64,000 nt of DNA, taken from Pomphorhynchus laevis (Eukaryota > Acanthocephala > Palaeacanthocephala > Echinorhynchida > Pomphorhynchidae). A program made the translations under genes and the position numbers. Position 1 is the first letter of the stretch. Every line of letters starts with the position of its first letter. The DNA lies in NCBI GenBank assembly GCA_012934845.2, contig WNNJ02003664.1:1-64000 (forward strand). The letters run 5' to 3'. A model generated the notes under the pieces. The model was not told where the DNA came from. It saw only the letters and a program-made list of their open reading frames with translations, and searched no databases. Shown here piece after piece: positions 25,801-40,800 of this stretch.

Positions 25801-28800
25801 TCGAGACGTGCTTGTGGAGATAAAGAGGTGGAAGGAGTGATATTAGTGACGATGGCGCAACGATTGCGAGAAGGAAAGCGTTTCCGTAAAGAAAGACGAG
25901 TAACGTGAGTTGGTGAGATCACGATTGTAGAGCTGGGGTTGAGGATATTAACGGAGTGGGTTTAACAGCGGAAGACAGAGAGGATTTAAAAATATAGAGG
26001 GTGGTTAGCGATGTGAGGAAAGGTTATGAGTGGTAGGATTGTGGAAGTTGGTGGAGGTGATTTTGATTGAGGGATGTAGGTTATTGAGAAACGAGACAGA
26101 AGGGAAGGTGGGGGGTGTCGGGAAGTGAAGACATGAGATTAGAAGTGCATGTGATGACAGGATCAGTGGGTTGACAAAGGATATCAGAAACGACTAGGGT
26201 GGTTTGAGTGGACATGTTGGAGGTTGATATGTTCTTATGGGAGAGGTCGCATATGAGTTTGTTGGAACAAAATCCGCATAGGAAGTCTACTTTAGACTTA
26301 CTGCTGTCGCATGCGATTGTAGTCCAGACGCTGCAGTCGAGTGTCGAGCACTGTACTTGTAGTTGAGCACAGTTGGTGTCGGTCGTAGCTGTCTTCTTAC
26401 GTCCACTCATCGACGTCCTTGTGTGTTAAAACTGTTAAATTTGCTGGATTGATCTGGAACTAAATTGATTGTATATATTAATATCTTAAACTTTTTCATG
26501 GGTTTGCCAATGAATGCGGATAATTTAGAAAAAAATTACTTAAAAGATATTAGCCGAGCGAAAACAATTGTTCAAAATAATTATGCTTAATTCAAAAAAT
26601 TAGGCATACAGATTATAATGCTAACGATAAAGTAGCAAAGAATGACAAGAATCGAGTACATGTTCTAAATCCAAATTAACCTTGATGCGTAAACAGAGTC
26701 ACTGTTATGGTAAGCGAGTCTGTGTGAGATATGGTTAATCAGATGGGATTGCAGAATACGATTTAAAATCTTAAGTCAATTTTTTCGACAACAACAACAA
26801 TTTCTTGAAAAGAAAAACAAACAATATACAATATTTTTCTGTCAACCACTCATCCGGGTGTCGAGTCGTGGAGGCAGTGCACGAATCAAACTACACCAGA
26901 CATCGCGATTCTAAGCGACAGCCCAGAGTTATCTTTCAGATACCGCAAGGCAGTCTTCTGCTAGTTTCGAGATTTGATTTCTCCACCTGTATCGGGGTCT
27001 ACATCGAGGTCTCTTTCCAGAGAGTCCGACATGGAAAACCCTCCAAGGAAGGCGATCCCTAGACATCCTCAGAACGTGTCCCAACCACCTCAGCTGATTT
27101 TCTTCGATGTAAAGGAGCAACGAATTTACTTCGAGTCTATACCGGATGACCAAATTCCTAACCTCATCTTTAAGGCTAAGACCGGCCATACCGCGAAGGA
27201 ACCTCATTTCCGTCGCCTGTATCCAAGATATTATCCTTTCGGTCATAACCCGAAGCTCATGACCATAGGTTAATATAGGAACGAATATTGCGTGGTTAAC
27301 CGAAAGCTTCGCGCAAATACTCAATTCCCGCTTCACCACGACAGACCTGTACAAAGAACGCATTGCTGCGTTAGCTGCACAAATCCGCTTCTCAATCTCC
27401 TTGATGTTCCTTCCGTCCCTCGAGAACAATTATCCGAGATACTTGAAATCCTCCACGTCAGGAAGAACCTTATCACCAATCCGGATTGACATTGGCAACT
27501 GAATCCGAGACGAGCACATAGAGACAGTCTTGGAGATACTAATCAACATCCCTGCCTATTGGCATTCCATCGTGAATCGATCTAGTAGGCATTGTAAGTC
27601 CTCAGGACAATAAGTCAACTAAACAACGTCATCTGTGAAAAGCAGAGATGGTATCCTGATGGAACCGAACTGAAGACCGACATCCATCAAAGCAGCCCGT
27701 CTCGAAATTTTGTCCATGTAAACAAGGAACAAAAGTGGAGACAAAGGAAACCCTGACGTAGCCCAAAGCCTACTGGAAATGATTCAGACTTCCTACCTAG
27801 AACACGAACACAGCTCATACTTTGTTTATAAAGAAAAGCCACAGCTACCCGAAGATAGTGTAATACTCCATACTCCCTTAGTACATCTCACAACCTCTCT
27901 CGCGGAACTCGGTCGAACGCCTTCTCCAACTTTACAAAACACATGTAGACCGGTTAAGCGAACTCCCAATATAGTTCAAGAATAGTTAAAAGAGTAAAGA
28001 GCTGATCTGTTGTTCCAAGATATGGACGAAAGCCGCATTGTTCCTCTTGCAACTGTCCCTTAACTATAGTCCGAATCCTTCACTCAAAAATCCTAGCAAT
28101 TCATCTTTAGACCGTATTCTTAACTTAAGAATCATAGCGAATAGCTTACCAGTTTTGCTAAGAAGAGTGATGCCCCGGTAATTGAAACACACTCTTCGGT
28201 CACCATTCTTAAAGATCAGTACCATCACCCCAGTTCGTCACTCACTAGGAACCTTGCCCGACTTCAATGTAACATTGAAGATCCGTGTTAGCCACCTCAT
28301 ACAAACAAAGTCGAGAGCCTTTAACGCTTCAGGTCAAATCTCGTCTACACCAGAAGACTTGCCATTACGAAGTTTTTTAACAACAGCAATGATATCTTCC
28401 AATGAGATGAGCTCTTCCGTTGGTTCTAAAGGATCTACTTCTACAAGAGAAGGCATATACATCGGATTAAGGAGGCTCTTAAAATGCTCTTTCCAACAAC
28501 CGAGAATTTCTTCAATGTCAGTCAGCATATATCTCTCTTGTCATAGACAGTTTGAGGAGTTTTCTGCTTTCCAACACGAAGATTCCTGATCATCCTCCAG
28601 AACATCTTTGAAGCTTACCTATAATCAAGTTCTAAGTGCTATCCAAACTTATCCCAAGCCGCCTTATTCGCTTCAGTAACTGCTCTAGATGAAGCTCTCT
28701 TTGCTTTTCGGTACTTGTCTATAGCTTCCACTGATTTATCTGACAAAGTTGTCTTATAAGCCAGCTTCTTCTGTTGGACAAAATCTCTAACTGTTGGTGT

Positions 28801-31800
28801 CCACCAAGCAGTTCGAGTATTTTTCCGCGACAAGCACTCAATGCCTTCGAGTCACAACTTATCACAGTTGCTTTGGCAAGCGAGGATCTGAACATCTCAT
28901 ATTCTTGATCAATGATCATCACCTCTACTGGCAACCGAGAGAAGTCCTCCCAGATGTAGCCAGAAAAACATTCTTTGACATAAACATCTGCTAGACGCTC
29001 CCAGCACGTCCTCGCACAACGTTTGGGTTTACCAGGCTTGTCTACCATCCGGTCCTGACATCGAAGTTTACTTACTTCAAGGTAGTGATCGGTTGACAGC
29101 TCAGCTCCTCTCTTCACACGAGTGTCCAGAAAATAACGTCGCGGATCAGATGAAACGATTACAAATTCCATCATTGATCGTTGACTAAGAGAATCCTAAT
29201 GCCATGTGCATCTATGAATTTCCTCATGTTCAAGCATGGTGTTGGTTATACACAAATTGTTACGAGAACAAAAGTGCAATAAATCAACACCACTCGCATT
29301 CAGATCGGAGACGCCGTTCCTCCCAAACACTAGCCTTCTAATTGCTACTCTCGATAACAACATGAGCATTGAATTCACTTAATAGAACGAGGGAATCGCC
29401 AACAAGAGTACTATCAAGCAGAGCCTGAAGATCTTCCACGAAGGCTGTGTAATCCGAGATAATGTTGGGAGCATACGCACACAACAGTTATCCCCTTTCC
29501 CTCTTTGACTAAAAGTCTCAGAGACGTTATCCTTTCGTTCACTGGGTTAAACCTATCTACCACAAACGATAATCGGGGACTTGTAAGTATCCCTACATCC
29601 GCATGTCGTCGCATTCCATTGGTAACTCCCGAATAGTTCAAAACCCAACCTTGATCCAAAAGTTTAGTTCAAGTTCCAGAATAGTGAAGAGAAGTCACTC
29701 CGACTATTTCAAGACCGAAGCGAGCCATCTCTTCAACTAATTCTGGTTTTCCCCGGCGGCGAGATGACATTCCACATTCCTGCGTGAAGGCTAATCCGCG
29801 TCGGATGTTGATGCCTCTTTCGCTGTCTCCGTACAACTCCCTGGTCACACGGCACCCTACAATTAAAACTTCTACGGTCAGTGGTGAGTTGACCATTGTC
29901 CTTTGCATTTGATTTATATTTTATAAATTTATTGCTTGTCATTTTCATTGTCTTCGTTTGTTTGTTCGGTTATCTCCCGAAACCGATATCCTTTGATGAT
30001 CCAGCATCGCTACTGTAAAAAGATAGGCCTCCGAGATTCTCTTCCGCCTTTTCGACCATTGTCCAATCTGCCGTTGGAGTCATCGGAGTTATCATTTTTC
30101 GAATTCTTAAAAAATCTATTTTTGAATTTTTGAGTGAAGAAATAGTATATTTGAGTGAAGAAATAGCATACAGGTGGTTAAATATATATTGATGCAATCT
30201 TTATTCAAATTATTGAATAAAAATTACTGACTATTCGTGGTTTATAAATATACACAAACAAAAATTTTAACAGCTTAAACCAGTGTTTCTTAAACAGTGC
30301 GCCCGGGCGCACTGGTGCGCCTTAGACATTTGTTAGGTGCGCCCTGAACATTTCTTTATATTTTAAAAATTAGATTTTTTAAACATTAGATTTGTCATTA
30401 GTTTTCTATCTAATGTTGAAAATTTATATAATAATTTATTTCATACTTTCCCGTCATTTTTTCTAATAAGATATAATTTTTTTATATATTTAGGGGTCAA
30501 TGCAATCAAATTACAAGAGCCCCGAAGAGTCTTCCAATGATCCAAAACGAACTAAAGTAGAAAATGAAACTGATAAGATTGATCAAGAAAAACATCTAAA
30601 TTACAGTTTTGGTTTGATTCTACATAAAAGTGATACATCTTTGAACTCAACATCCAATTTAAGTAAAAAAAAACAAGTTAAAATCAAAGAGAAAATACAA
30701 CGAAAGTTATCTAAGTTTTGGATTCTATTGGTCAGAATATCTTGACAATCCGGAGCCCGTATGCCTTATTTGTTGAAAAAGAATGTCAAATGAATCAATG
30801 CTACTCAGTAAACTCGGTAAATATTTAAAAGGTAAACACCAAGAGTTTTAAGATATACCCGTCAGTTATTTCAAGAGAATTTTCGACCAGAAAAAAAAAA
30901 CAGGAAAATATTTTAAAAGTTTAGTAACAGTTTTAAAGAAAGCATAAATTGCTTCATACCAAGTTTCAGAATTGATGGAAAAACATGAAAGCCCATACTC
31001 TCGGAGAGTCTCTTATCTTATTCGCTTGTCAAATGAATGTGAATACTATGTTAAGAGAAGAAACAGCTAAGAAAATCAATATGATTCCTCTTTCTAATGA
31101 TACTGTTAATGTACGTATTTCGGATATGTCTTCTGATATTGAAGCGAATGTCTGAGTTAGAAAACTTCAGAATTCCAATTTTGTACTTCAAGCCGATAAA
31201 ACAACTTACATCACAAACAAGATACAACTTAACAATCGACGACAACAATCGACGGCAGCCATCGTTTATGGGAGGACGTAAGAAAACAACTAAGACCGAC
31301 ACCAACTATGGACAACTGCAAGTACAGTGCTCGAAACACGACTGCAGCATCTGGACAACAATCACCTGCGACAAGAATAAGGCTAAAGAAGACTTCGTAT
31401 GTGGTTTTTGTGCCAACAAACTAATATGCAACCTTTCCAATAAGCACATATCAACATCCAACACGTCAACTCAAACTACCCCCGTCGTTTCTAATGTCCT
31501 TTCTCCACCCACCGACCCTGCCACCATATACACTTCCCATTCTATGTCATCTTCACTCCCCGACACCCCACGTCCCGTCCTTCCCGTCTCGTTTCTCAAT
31601 AACTTGCATCCATCAATCAAAATCACCTCAACCAACCTCCACTATCCTTCCAATCATAACCTTTCCTCACATCGCTTGCCACCCTCTTTATTATCATTAT
31701 CCTCTATGTCTCCCGTCGTCAAACCAAATCCCTCCAAATCATCAACTGACAGCTCTTCTATCGTGATCTCACCTACTCACGTCAGTCGTCCTCCTTTACG

Positions 31801-34800
31801 GAAGCGCTTTGCTTCTCGCGATCGTTGCGTCATTGTTACTAATATCACGCCTTCTAACTCCTTATCTCCACAAGCACGTCTGGACCACGATGTTTCCGCC
31901 TTCAGATCCATCCTCTCGTCTATTGTTCCTGCGGATAAACCATCCTTATTCAACAACATCTCTCCTGTCGCATTCATCTGCCTAAACAAATCTTCTCAAT
32001 CTAATCCTTCCAAGCCCCCTCTTCTAAAAATTGTTTTCAAACATCGCTCTCACGCGTCTTCGGTCCCCTCTCAACGATTCAAACTCATGTCATCTTCAAC
32101 CACTCGAATTTTTCCCGATTGCGCCCCTTCTGAAATCACTCAAATCTCTTCAGCCCGCATCGAAAAACGCCGTCGCGAGGAAAACGGCGAAACATCACTC
32201 TCCACCCAAAACATAGACGGAAATTTTCAAGTTGTCCACACCCGTCAGAAAATTCGATGGCGCTTCATCTCTCCTATGTGTCTTCTCCACTAGACTCTTT
32301 CGCCACAGCACACGGTTTCCGCCTCGGTCTCCTCAACACTAGATCTATTATCAATAAATCCGATCTTATCCTCAAACTTTTCACCAAGCAATCCTTCGAT
32401 CTCTTCTGCCTCACCGAATCCTGGCACTCAGATTCCGACAACCTTTCCATTCGCCGTCTGCTCTCTGCCGGTTGCTCCCTAGTCGAATCCGCCCGCCCCC
32501 TCAGCTCATGCCCTTCTAAATCCTCTAATCATGGCGGCATCGTCGCATTCGCGCGTCACCCAGTGTCTCTTCGCAAAATCAATCCCCCTTTCAGTCCTTG
32601 CTCTTTTAAGTTGCTCACCTGTCGTTATTCTAATCCAATCACTCTAGATCTCGCCATTGTATACTGTCCTGGTTCATCAGCTCCTACAGCCTTTTTTTAC
32701 CGAACTCGCTGACCTCCTTTCTCATTGTTCTTTGTCATCAATCCCTTCACTCGTTCTAGGCGACTTCAATATCCGCCAAGACCGCCCCTCTTCCACAGAT
32801 TCCATCCGCTTCATCAACATTCTATCCAACTACAATTACAAACTAATCTCCACTGCCCCCACACATATACTTGGTGGGGCACTCGACATCATCGCTGTCC
32901 CCGATCATTTTGCTGCCTACACCTCACTGTCCATCTCTGATCGTGGTCTATACGATCACTTTATTATCACGCTTGATCTCACTCGCACCCACACCCCTCC
33001 TCACACACCTACAATCCTACGTCGCCCTTGGAGAAATCTTGATGTCTCCCTTATCCGCTCTGCCTTACTCAAATCATCTCTATCATTACCCACAATAACA
33101 TATTCATCTCCTCACGATCTCGCCTTTCTTTTCGACTCTGAACTCACATCCACTCTCGATATTCTCTTGCCCTTCAAGTCTCACCCACACCGTCGCTTGC
33201 ACCGTGCCCCATGGTTTGACATCCAATGCCCTACTATCAAAGCGTCGACTCCGCCATGCTTTTCGAGTCTATCACCGCTCTCTCAGGCGTGATTTCCGCT
33301 CGATCACTCCGTCTTCCCTTGATTCCTATCTTGCTCTTCGCCAGTCTCATCTCAACCTACTACGTACCAAATGCAACTCCTTCTGGCAGCATAAAATCAT
33401 CACTTCATTCAACTCTAAGACTCTCTGGCATACTTTTAACTCAATCCTGGCTCGTTCCTCTACGCCGTGCAACATCAATGCCCATGATCATTCGTCATTT
33501 CTCCAGACCCAAGTATCCACGTTGCTCTCTCACAAACCGGTCTTTATCCTATCCCACTCTGCTCCGCCTAACCTCATCCTTCCGGAACTCTTTCATCTTC
33601 TCCCTGTCTCACCTACCGAAGTGTCATCTGCCCTCTTGTCCATGCCCAGCAAAACCTCAACTGCTGATCCCCTGTCTACCCACATACTTAAATCCATATG
33701 CTCATCGATATTCCCTTTCCTCACCACATTGTTTAGCTCGTCCATCCGCAGTCGTATCTTCCCTTCACACTGGAAATCCGCAATCGTTCGTCACCTCCTT
33801 AAGAAACAATCGCTCGACCCCTCCCTTACTTCTAGCTATCGCCCCATTTCACTACTCCCTAATCTTTCAAAGCTCTTAGAACGCCTCATCTTAATACAAA
33901 TCAACGCTTATCTCTCCTCATCCAATCTGTACCCTCCTTTCCAATCCGCTTTCCGCTCTAATCACTCGACAGAAATCGCATGCATAAAAGTGTACAACCA
34001 CTTACTCATTTCTTGAGACAAGGCTTTATATAGTGTTCTCATCTTCCTCGACCTCTCTTCCGCCTTCAACATTGTCGACCACGCCGTCCTCCTTTCTCGC
34101 CTTCATTATGATTACGGCTTTTCTTCCTCCTCCGTAGCATGGTTCGCCTCATATCTATCCGACCGCTCCTTTCGCGTCTGTTCTAATTCAACATCCTCCC
34201 CTTCCATCCCTATTTTTTTGCGAAGTCCCAAAGGGTTCAGTCCTAGGTCCCTTGCTTTTCTCTCTTTTGCTTGGCGATCTCTCTCCATCTATCAAACCGT
34301 TCTCCTTTAACGTCATGCAATACGCCGATGACATCCTCATCTATGCTCATGCACCCGCACATCGCATACACGATATCGGCATTTCTGCCTCCAACTGTCT
34401 TTCTTCTATCCACAAACGTCTCTCTAATCTCCATCTCGTTCTAAACCCCGAAAAGTCCAAAATAATGTGGATCCTTCCCCGTAAACCAAACATATCTCCT
34501 CCCATTGTATCTTTTGCCTCATCGATCATCCCTATAGTCCACAATCTCACTTTCTTAGGCTTCCATTTCGATGATCACCTTTCCCTTAAACCCTTCGTCC
34601 GTGACAAGGTCCGCTCGTCTAAGTTAATTCTCCGTGACATCCGCCGTATCCGCCCCCTTATCGACTTCCGTTCTTGTATGTCTCTTCTTTTCCCTAAAAT
34701 CGATTACTGCCTTAGCCTTTTCGCCAAATCTCCAAAATCCATCATCCTACCCCTACAACGAATAATCAAAACCGCCGTTCGAGTGCTCTTTTGTCTCCGT

Positions 34801-37800
34801 CGCTTCGACCACACATCCACATATTTTGCCCAACTCTCCTGGCCACCCATTCACATCCGCATCAAACTCTGCCTTCTTCTCGTTACTTTTCGTCTCATCG
34901 CTGTCGGCTCCCCATCGTTCATCAACCTTCCTTCCTTAGACGATACTCGCCCTACCTCGCTATCATTTCGTTCCTGTCATACCCTCTTACTCCATGTTCC
35001 TAATTACTCCAACAACTACGGTCTCCGATCCTTCCTCGTCGCCGCCTCACTCGCCTGGAATCAACTCCCTCTCGACGTCCGCCGCGCCCCCTCCTTTATC
35101 ACATTCAAACACCTTCTCCGTTCACACCTTCTCGACACCTGATTCACAGTCTTGTTTTGTTGTGGTCATGTAAGCGTGCGCTGGCACGCATTTGCCACGT
35201 TAAAATAAATCCTTTTTTATAGCATTTGTCTGTTTCATTAACCAAAATCAAATAGCAAATCAATTCCTTTTTGTAAAGAACTAAGTCTAACATCTAAAGA
35301 AGAAGATGTATTCAATATATTGAACAGTTAATTTGAAAGATGAAATTTATCATGGATGTCTTGTGTGGGTATTTGTGTTGATGGTGCTCCTTCCATGATA
35401 GGTTGCAACTAAGGTCTTATAGCTTTTATAAAAAAGCAAAATAATAACATTATTGTAACTCATTGCTTCCTTCACAGAGAGGCTTTTATGTCCAAAACGT
35501 TAGATACAAACTTAAGAAAGGTCTTAGATCAAGTAGTAAGTATGGTCAATTTTATCAAAACGAGACCAGCTAAATCACGAATATTCGAAAATATATGCAT
35601 AAATATGGAATCTAAACATCGGAGATTACTTTTACACACTGAAGTTAGGTGGCTATACAGGGAAAAGGTTCTTAACCGTGTATATGAGCTACGAGAAGAA
35701 CTTATTATTTTCCTCGAAGAATTGCGGCAATCGATTTTTTCAAAACTTCTTAAATGTGAATTATGGATAGCAAAATTAGAATACTTAGCTTCTATTTTTC
35801 AACATCTCAACGGTTTGAACTCTAGTATGCAGGGAAAAGAGGAGAATATTTTTACATCTACGGACAAAATGCAAGCATTTAAAAAGTTTGGAAAGCACTA
35901 ATTATTCAATACCTTTTCTGGATGTGTTGGTTAGGAAACACTGAGTATAGAAACGTCATTGTTTCGCAAACCGCACATCTCTTGGTTTCTTCCTCCATGG
36001 CACACGCATACTGCGAATCGGTACAAGATTTCCACCGCAGTAGCATTATTTACTCGTCCTGCTCTTATTTGTTCCTCAAAGCGATTAATGGAAATGGAAC
36101 ATGACCAAGTAGAGAAAACACTAAAAAGGTTGGATACCCGCTGTGGGCAATTAAACTAGCCAAAAACAAATCACGTGACACTTGGTTTCGCCTACTCTCT
36201 AACCAAGGAACAAAAATTCAAAAACCAGAAAGCCGACAATCAACATATGTTCGCTCCTCCCATATTAATGAAAGTTGCAATAATTGTTTACACAGGAATC
36301 TTAAGAACTTAGGACTGCAAAATGTGTATGTGTACCATAAAAAGCTAGTTCACTGACGGGATTACTTAAAATCAAGAACCAATATCAATCCATTGGTACC
36401 GTATACAAGATTCCTTGTTTCGATTGCGATGCTTGCTATGTAGGACAGACGGGCAAAAACCGGAAACAACGAGTGTACCAACACAAATATGCACCCAGAC
36501 GAGGGGACACGTATTCGGCAATTGCAAACCATGTGTACAATAGCGGACATGCTGTAGACTTCGAAGGAACAATGAAATTAACAGCCGAGAATGACTTAAA
36601 TCGAAGATTAGTTAAAGAGGCAATATTAATAAACACAACATGCCCAACAATGACTGGCAACAAACCAAATTAGACCTTATTGCCGATAACCAAGGATTTG
36701 GTGGATAACATTACATAGCCCCAATTCTGTTTCGTACCTAATTTTTTAAACATTGACTTCTTCCAGATTAATTCTGTGTTATATACGTAATATTTTTGTA
36801 AATTTGTTGTATCAGTTTCGTTCAAACGTTTTGATTGTCAGTTTCGTTCAAACGTTTTGATTGTCAGTTTCGTTCAAACGTTTTGATTATCAGTCGGACA
36901 ATAAAAGCGTTTCTGTTTGCAACTAACTTCCTCGCTATTCAAACTTCAAGTTTTCGGAATCAAGAGCTATATTGGTAGCTGAGAGGTGAGTTTTTGCTGT
37001 TGATATAGTTTAGTTTATTTATTTTTTATTTATTTTTTTTTCTTTTTTTTTGATTTTTGTTTGTTGTATTTGGTTTTTGTTTTTATTTATTCATATATAT
37101 ACATCTAACATAAGTACATAAGTACAGTTGGAAGGAACTAATTGCCTTAAGCCAGTTGGGAAGAGAAAATCTTCTTCCCAGCTGGAGGAAAATTTAAAAA
37201 ATATAGAAAAAGAATCTTCAGTGCAAAAGAGGCTCTTGCCTATAAAGCAAGACTCTTTTGCACTTAAAGTAACATGTAAAGAAAACCATAATCTAAACAA
37301 AAAAATAAGACAGATAGAGAGAGGGAAATAAGAAAAACTGTTCGAGGAGAAATCTTCGAACGGTTTTTCAAAAGAGATAATTTCTACCGAATCTCTTTCA
37401 AAAGCTTAGCTTTGAAAGATAAATTCAAAGCGGCTTTAGTTGGAGAAGAGGGTATAGAAATTATCGACATTTCTCCACAAGTGACGGCCATCCTTAGGGA
37501 TGTGCCGTCATTTGCGGAGAAAGAAGATGTTGAAGAATTCTTACATCAATATGATGTAAGGATTCTGAAAACATGCAAATCATACAATCAATCATATAGT
37601 TCCTTTCTTTTGAAGGGAACTATATGTAGTTTGAAAAAATTAAAAGAAGATGGAGGCAGCATCTGCGGACATCGAATATCTGTAAAGATATTCGACGAAG
37701 ACGATGCTGCCTTTCGGTATCCGCAGTGTTATAGATGTCAACGCTGGGGACATTTTTCGAACATGTGTCGAGAAGTGTCACCGCGTTGCGTCCACTGCGG

Positions 37801-40800
37801 AGAAGAACACGAAACACAAGCATGTGGAAATAAAAATAGGCCGACATGTGCAAACTGTAGGCAACCTCACAAGGCGTACTCACACGTTTGTCCAGAGTCC
37901 AAGTCTTACTTGGCCTGGGTAAACAGTGAGAACAAGAAGGCTTGTGAGGAAGCTCAGTCCTACCTTAGGGCAGCCAAAAGTCACTCTCTGGATCAACACG
38001 CTGGACAAGCAGCGATGCTGATCGAGAGAGTACTTACTCTTGAAAAAGAAATGGCTGCCTTAAGGCAGGAAAATGCAAAATTAAAAAAAGATGCTGTAAT
38101 CCACGAATCCGATTTGAAGAAATTCAAATCGGAGTTGAACGCAACAACATTACGCAAATACAGATCGTTGAAACAGGAGAAAGACAAGTCATCGATTTCG
38201 GTGACTACTTTTAATCGTTTCAACGACTTGTCACAAATACAAGGCCCTCAGAATGAGGACAATAATAATTGTTCAGTAGTATCGACGGATTCTGAAGGTC
38301 TTTCGATTAAAGCGCCAGCGACTGCTATAAAGATGCTGACGTTACCTGAATCACTTCAGGTGGCGTCGAGTCGGAGGGGCAGTTCCTGGCACAGAGCTTC
38401 GAATGCAAGAAAAAAAAACGAAAAATTGAGTATTCTTCGCTTGAAGACATCTGCCTAATGAGTTGGAATATAGGTTCTGTTAAGAACCTGATACAGTATT
38501 TCAGTCTCATACCGGCAGATGTGCTTCTCTTGCAGGAAGCAAGATCACCCGATCAATTGAGGATTTTTAGCAGCAAGATCGACGACTGCGACACATTTGT
38601 GTCAGCAGAAGGTTTCAGGATGGAACTCTTCCTAGTGTCGGTGGTAAAGAAGCGTTTTTGCGCATCTTTACTATCGCATGGCACTAGCGAAGTAGGTTCA
38701 TTCCAGCTCCTCCAGTTTTTCATCTCTAGACGCTCAGTTTATGTAGCAAATTGTTACATCAAGCCGTGCGCCTGGAGTTCGAAAAAGGGGAGGAGAGAGA
38801 TTCGATCAATGCTGTTGAAGATCTTCAATTTGGGTGGTCAATTTTTAATTGGAGATTTCAACGACGACGGTGGGTCTCGGGTGGGCAGCATGATCGCTCC
38901 AGCATGGGAGGTCATATGTCCCCCGGAAGGGACATTTATCCGTCGTCGCAATGGTTATTGCTCCACGTTAGATTTTGCTATGCAAAACAAAAATACAAAT
39001 TTTAAAATTAAATGGCAGCAGAATTTGCTGCCAGATACTTTTAATGATGGGCATAAGCTTGTATATTGGTCGTGGAAGGAGGAACTAGTTTTCAAGATAA
39101 GATTCCAACCGACACGGGCCGGTATACAAGCTTTTAATAGATCAATAAGCGAAGTAATGATAAATTTTAATAATAAAGATATTTTTTTCTACTATTTTAA
39201 AAAATACTTTTAATGAAATAATAAATTTTAGTATTTGCAATAATAATTTTATAATAAATAATAATTTTAATTTTTTCGATTGTTTGAATATTTTAGATGA
39301 GACGTTTTTGACAAATTTTACAAATAAATTAAAAGAATCAAATTCTCTATTAATTTTAAATAATGAAATTTTTAGTAATGCAAATAAATTTTTAACTACT
39401 AAACGACCGCCCAACATCAAGTACACTCCTAAAGCTCTTCATTTGAAACGTATTCTCTGGGGTTTACGAACGGATACGAATCCTTCGTCTCAGAGAATCG
39501 CTCAAATGGCTCTGCTCAAGAATGATATTCAAGAGTTGGAGCAGAGGGTAGACGCTAAAAAGTTGCTGTCTTATAAGAATTTTTCAAAGGAATGGTGGCA
39601 AACCATTAGGCGAACCACCTTCCGTTCTTGGAGGGCAGCGGCTTCTAAGTGGATATCCTCTAAGGGTTTTGGGAATGTACTTCATGAAATGAAAATGAAA
39701 CACCTAGCCAATGCTGAAGGATGGACCGAGAGGAAAATGATGAAGATCCGTATGGAACTCTTGTTTTCGACAATCGACAATTCGCAAGAGGACATCACTA
39801 TCGAGGACATTTTGAGTGCGTGGCCAGTCGTGCCAAAGACTTCGTCTAACGGGTCTTCGGCATGCGCTGCTGCGACCAAATTGGTCGTCGATAGGGTTCG
39901 GACGGATATTGCTGCCAAGATGCTAGGAGTACCTTTAGCATCTTGGTGTGATATTGCGGTCGGAAAAGTGGTGTTCCTTGCGAAGGGAAGATGGGTGTCG
40001 AATGCTAAAGACACAAGACCCATAACAATATCTAATAATATTGTTATGGTGTATGAGAGAGCTCTTGCTAGGATCCTTTCCCGATTCTACGAAGATCGTG
40101 ATATGTTGGGAGACCACATTCACGGGTTTCGTAGAGGAAGGGGAACTGTTAAGGCAGTAAGGTCCATGCAGAGTTTTCTCACCAGCGATAGACAACCTGC
40201 AGTCCTCTATTCGCTGGATGTGTCGGCGGCCTTCGACAACTTGGGGCATGATGCAATAGTTACAACGTTAACCAGTGATGGTATACCGAGTAATTTGTTG
40301 CATCGTGTCCTGGGTATATTGAAAGCAAGAACTTTCTACTTGGATGATGACGGGGGTAAGTACTATCATCTCAACAAAGGACTTCCCCAGGGCTCACCTC
40401 TGTCTCCTATCATTTATATGATAGTGACGAGGGGAGTTCTGGAAAGTCTTTTGGATAGGAACACCCACGCCAATATTTATGCGGACGACATCTCGATCGC
40501 ATTTAATAGAAATACTCTGACGGATGCAAGATTTGAAGTACGAATGAAGTTTGTAATGGACATTGTTGCTCATCGCTTAGCGAAGTTTGTCTTGTCTTTA
40601 AACCCAACGAAGACAATTTTGTTCATTACAGATTTCGGCGTCTTGGAAAGCATACTCGTCTCCTCGATTCTCTTCCAGGGAATCGAAAGCGTCGGGTGCG
40701 CATTCTGGGATCCGTTTTCGAACCACGTTTGCATCCCAAGTCAGATATGGCCAGGTGTTTCAAATTAGTTAGAAAAGGGCTACGTGTGTTTGAAAGAGCG

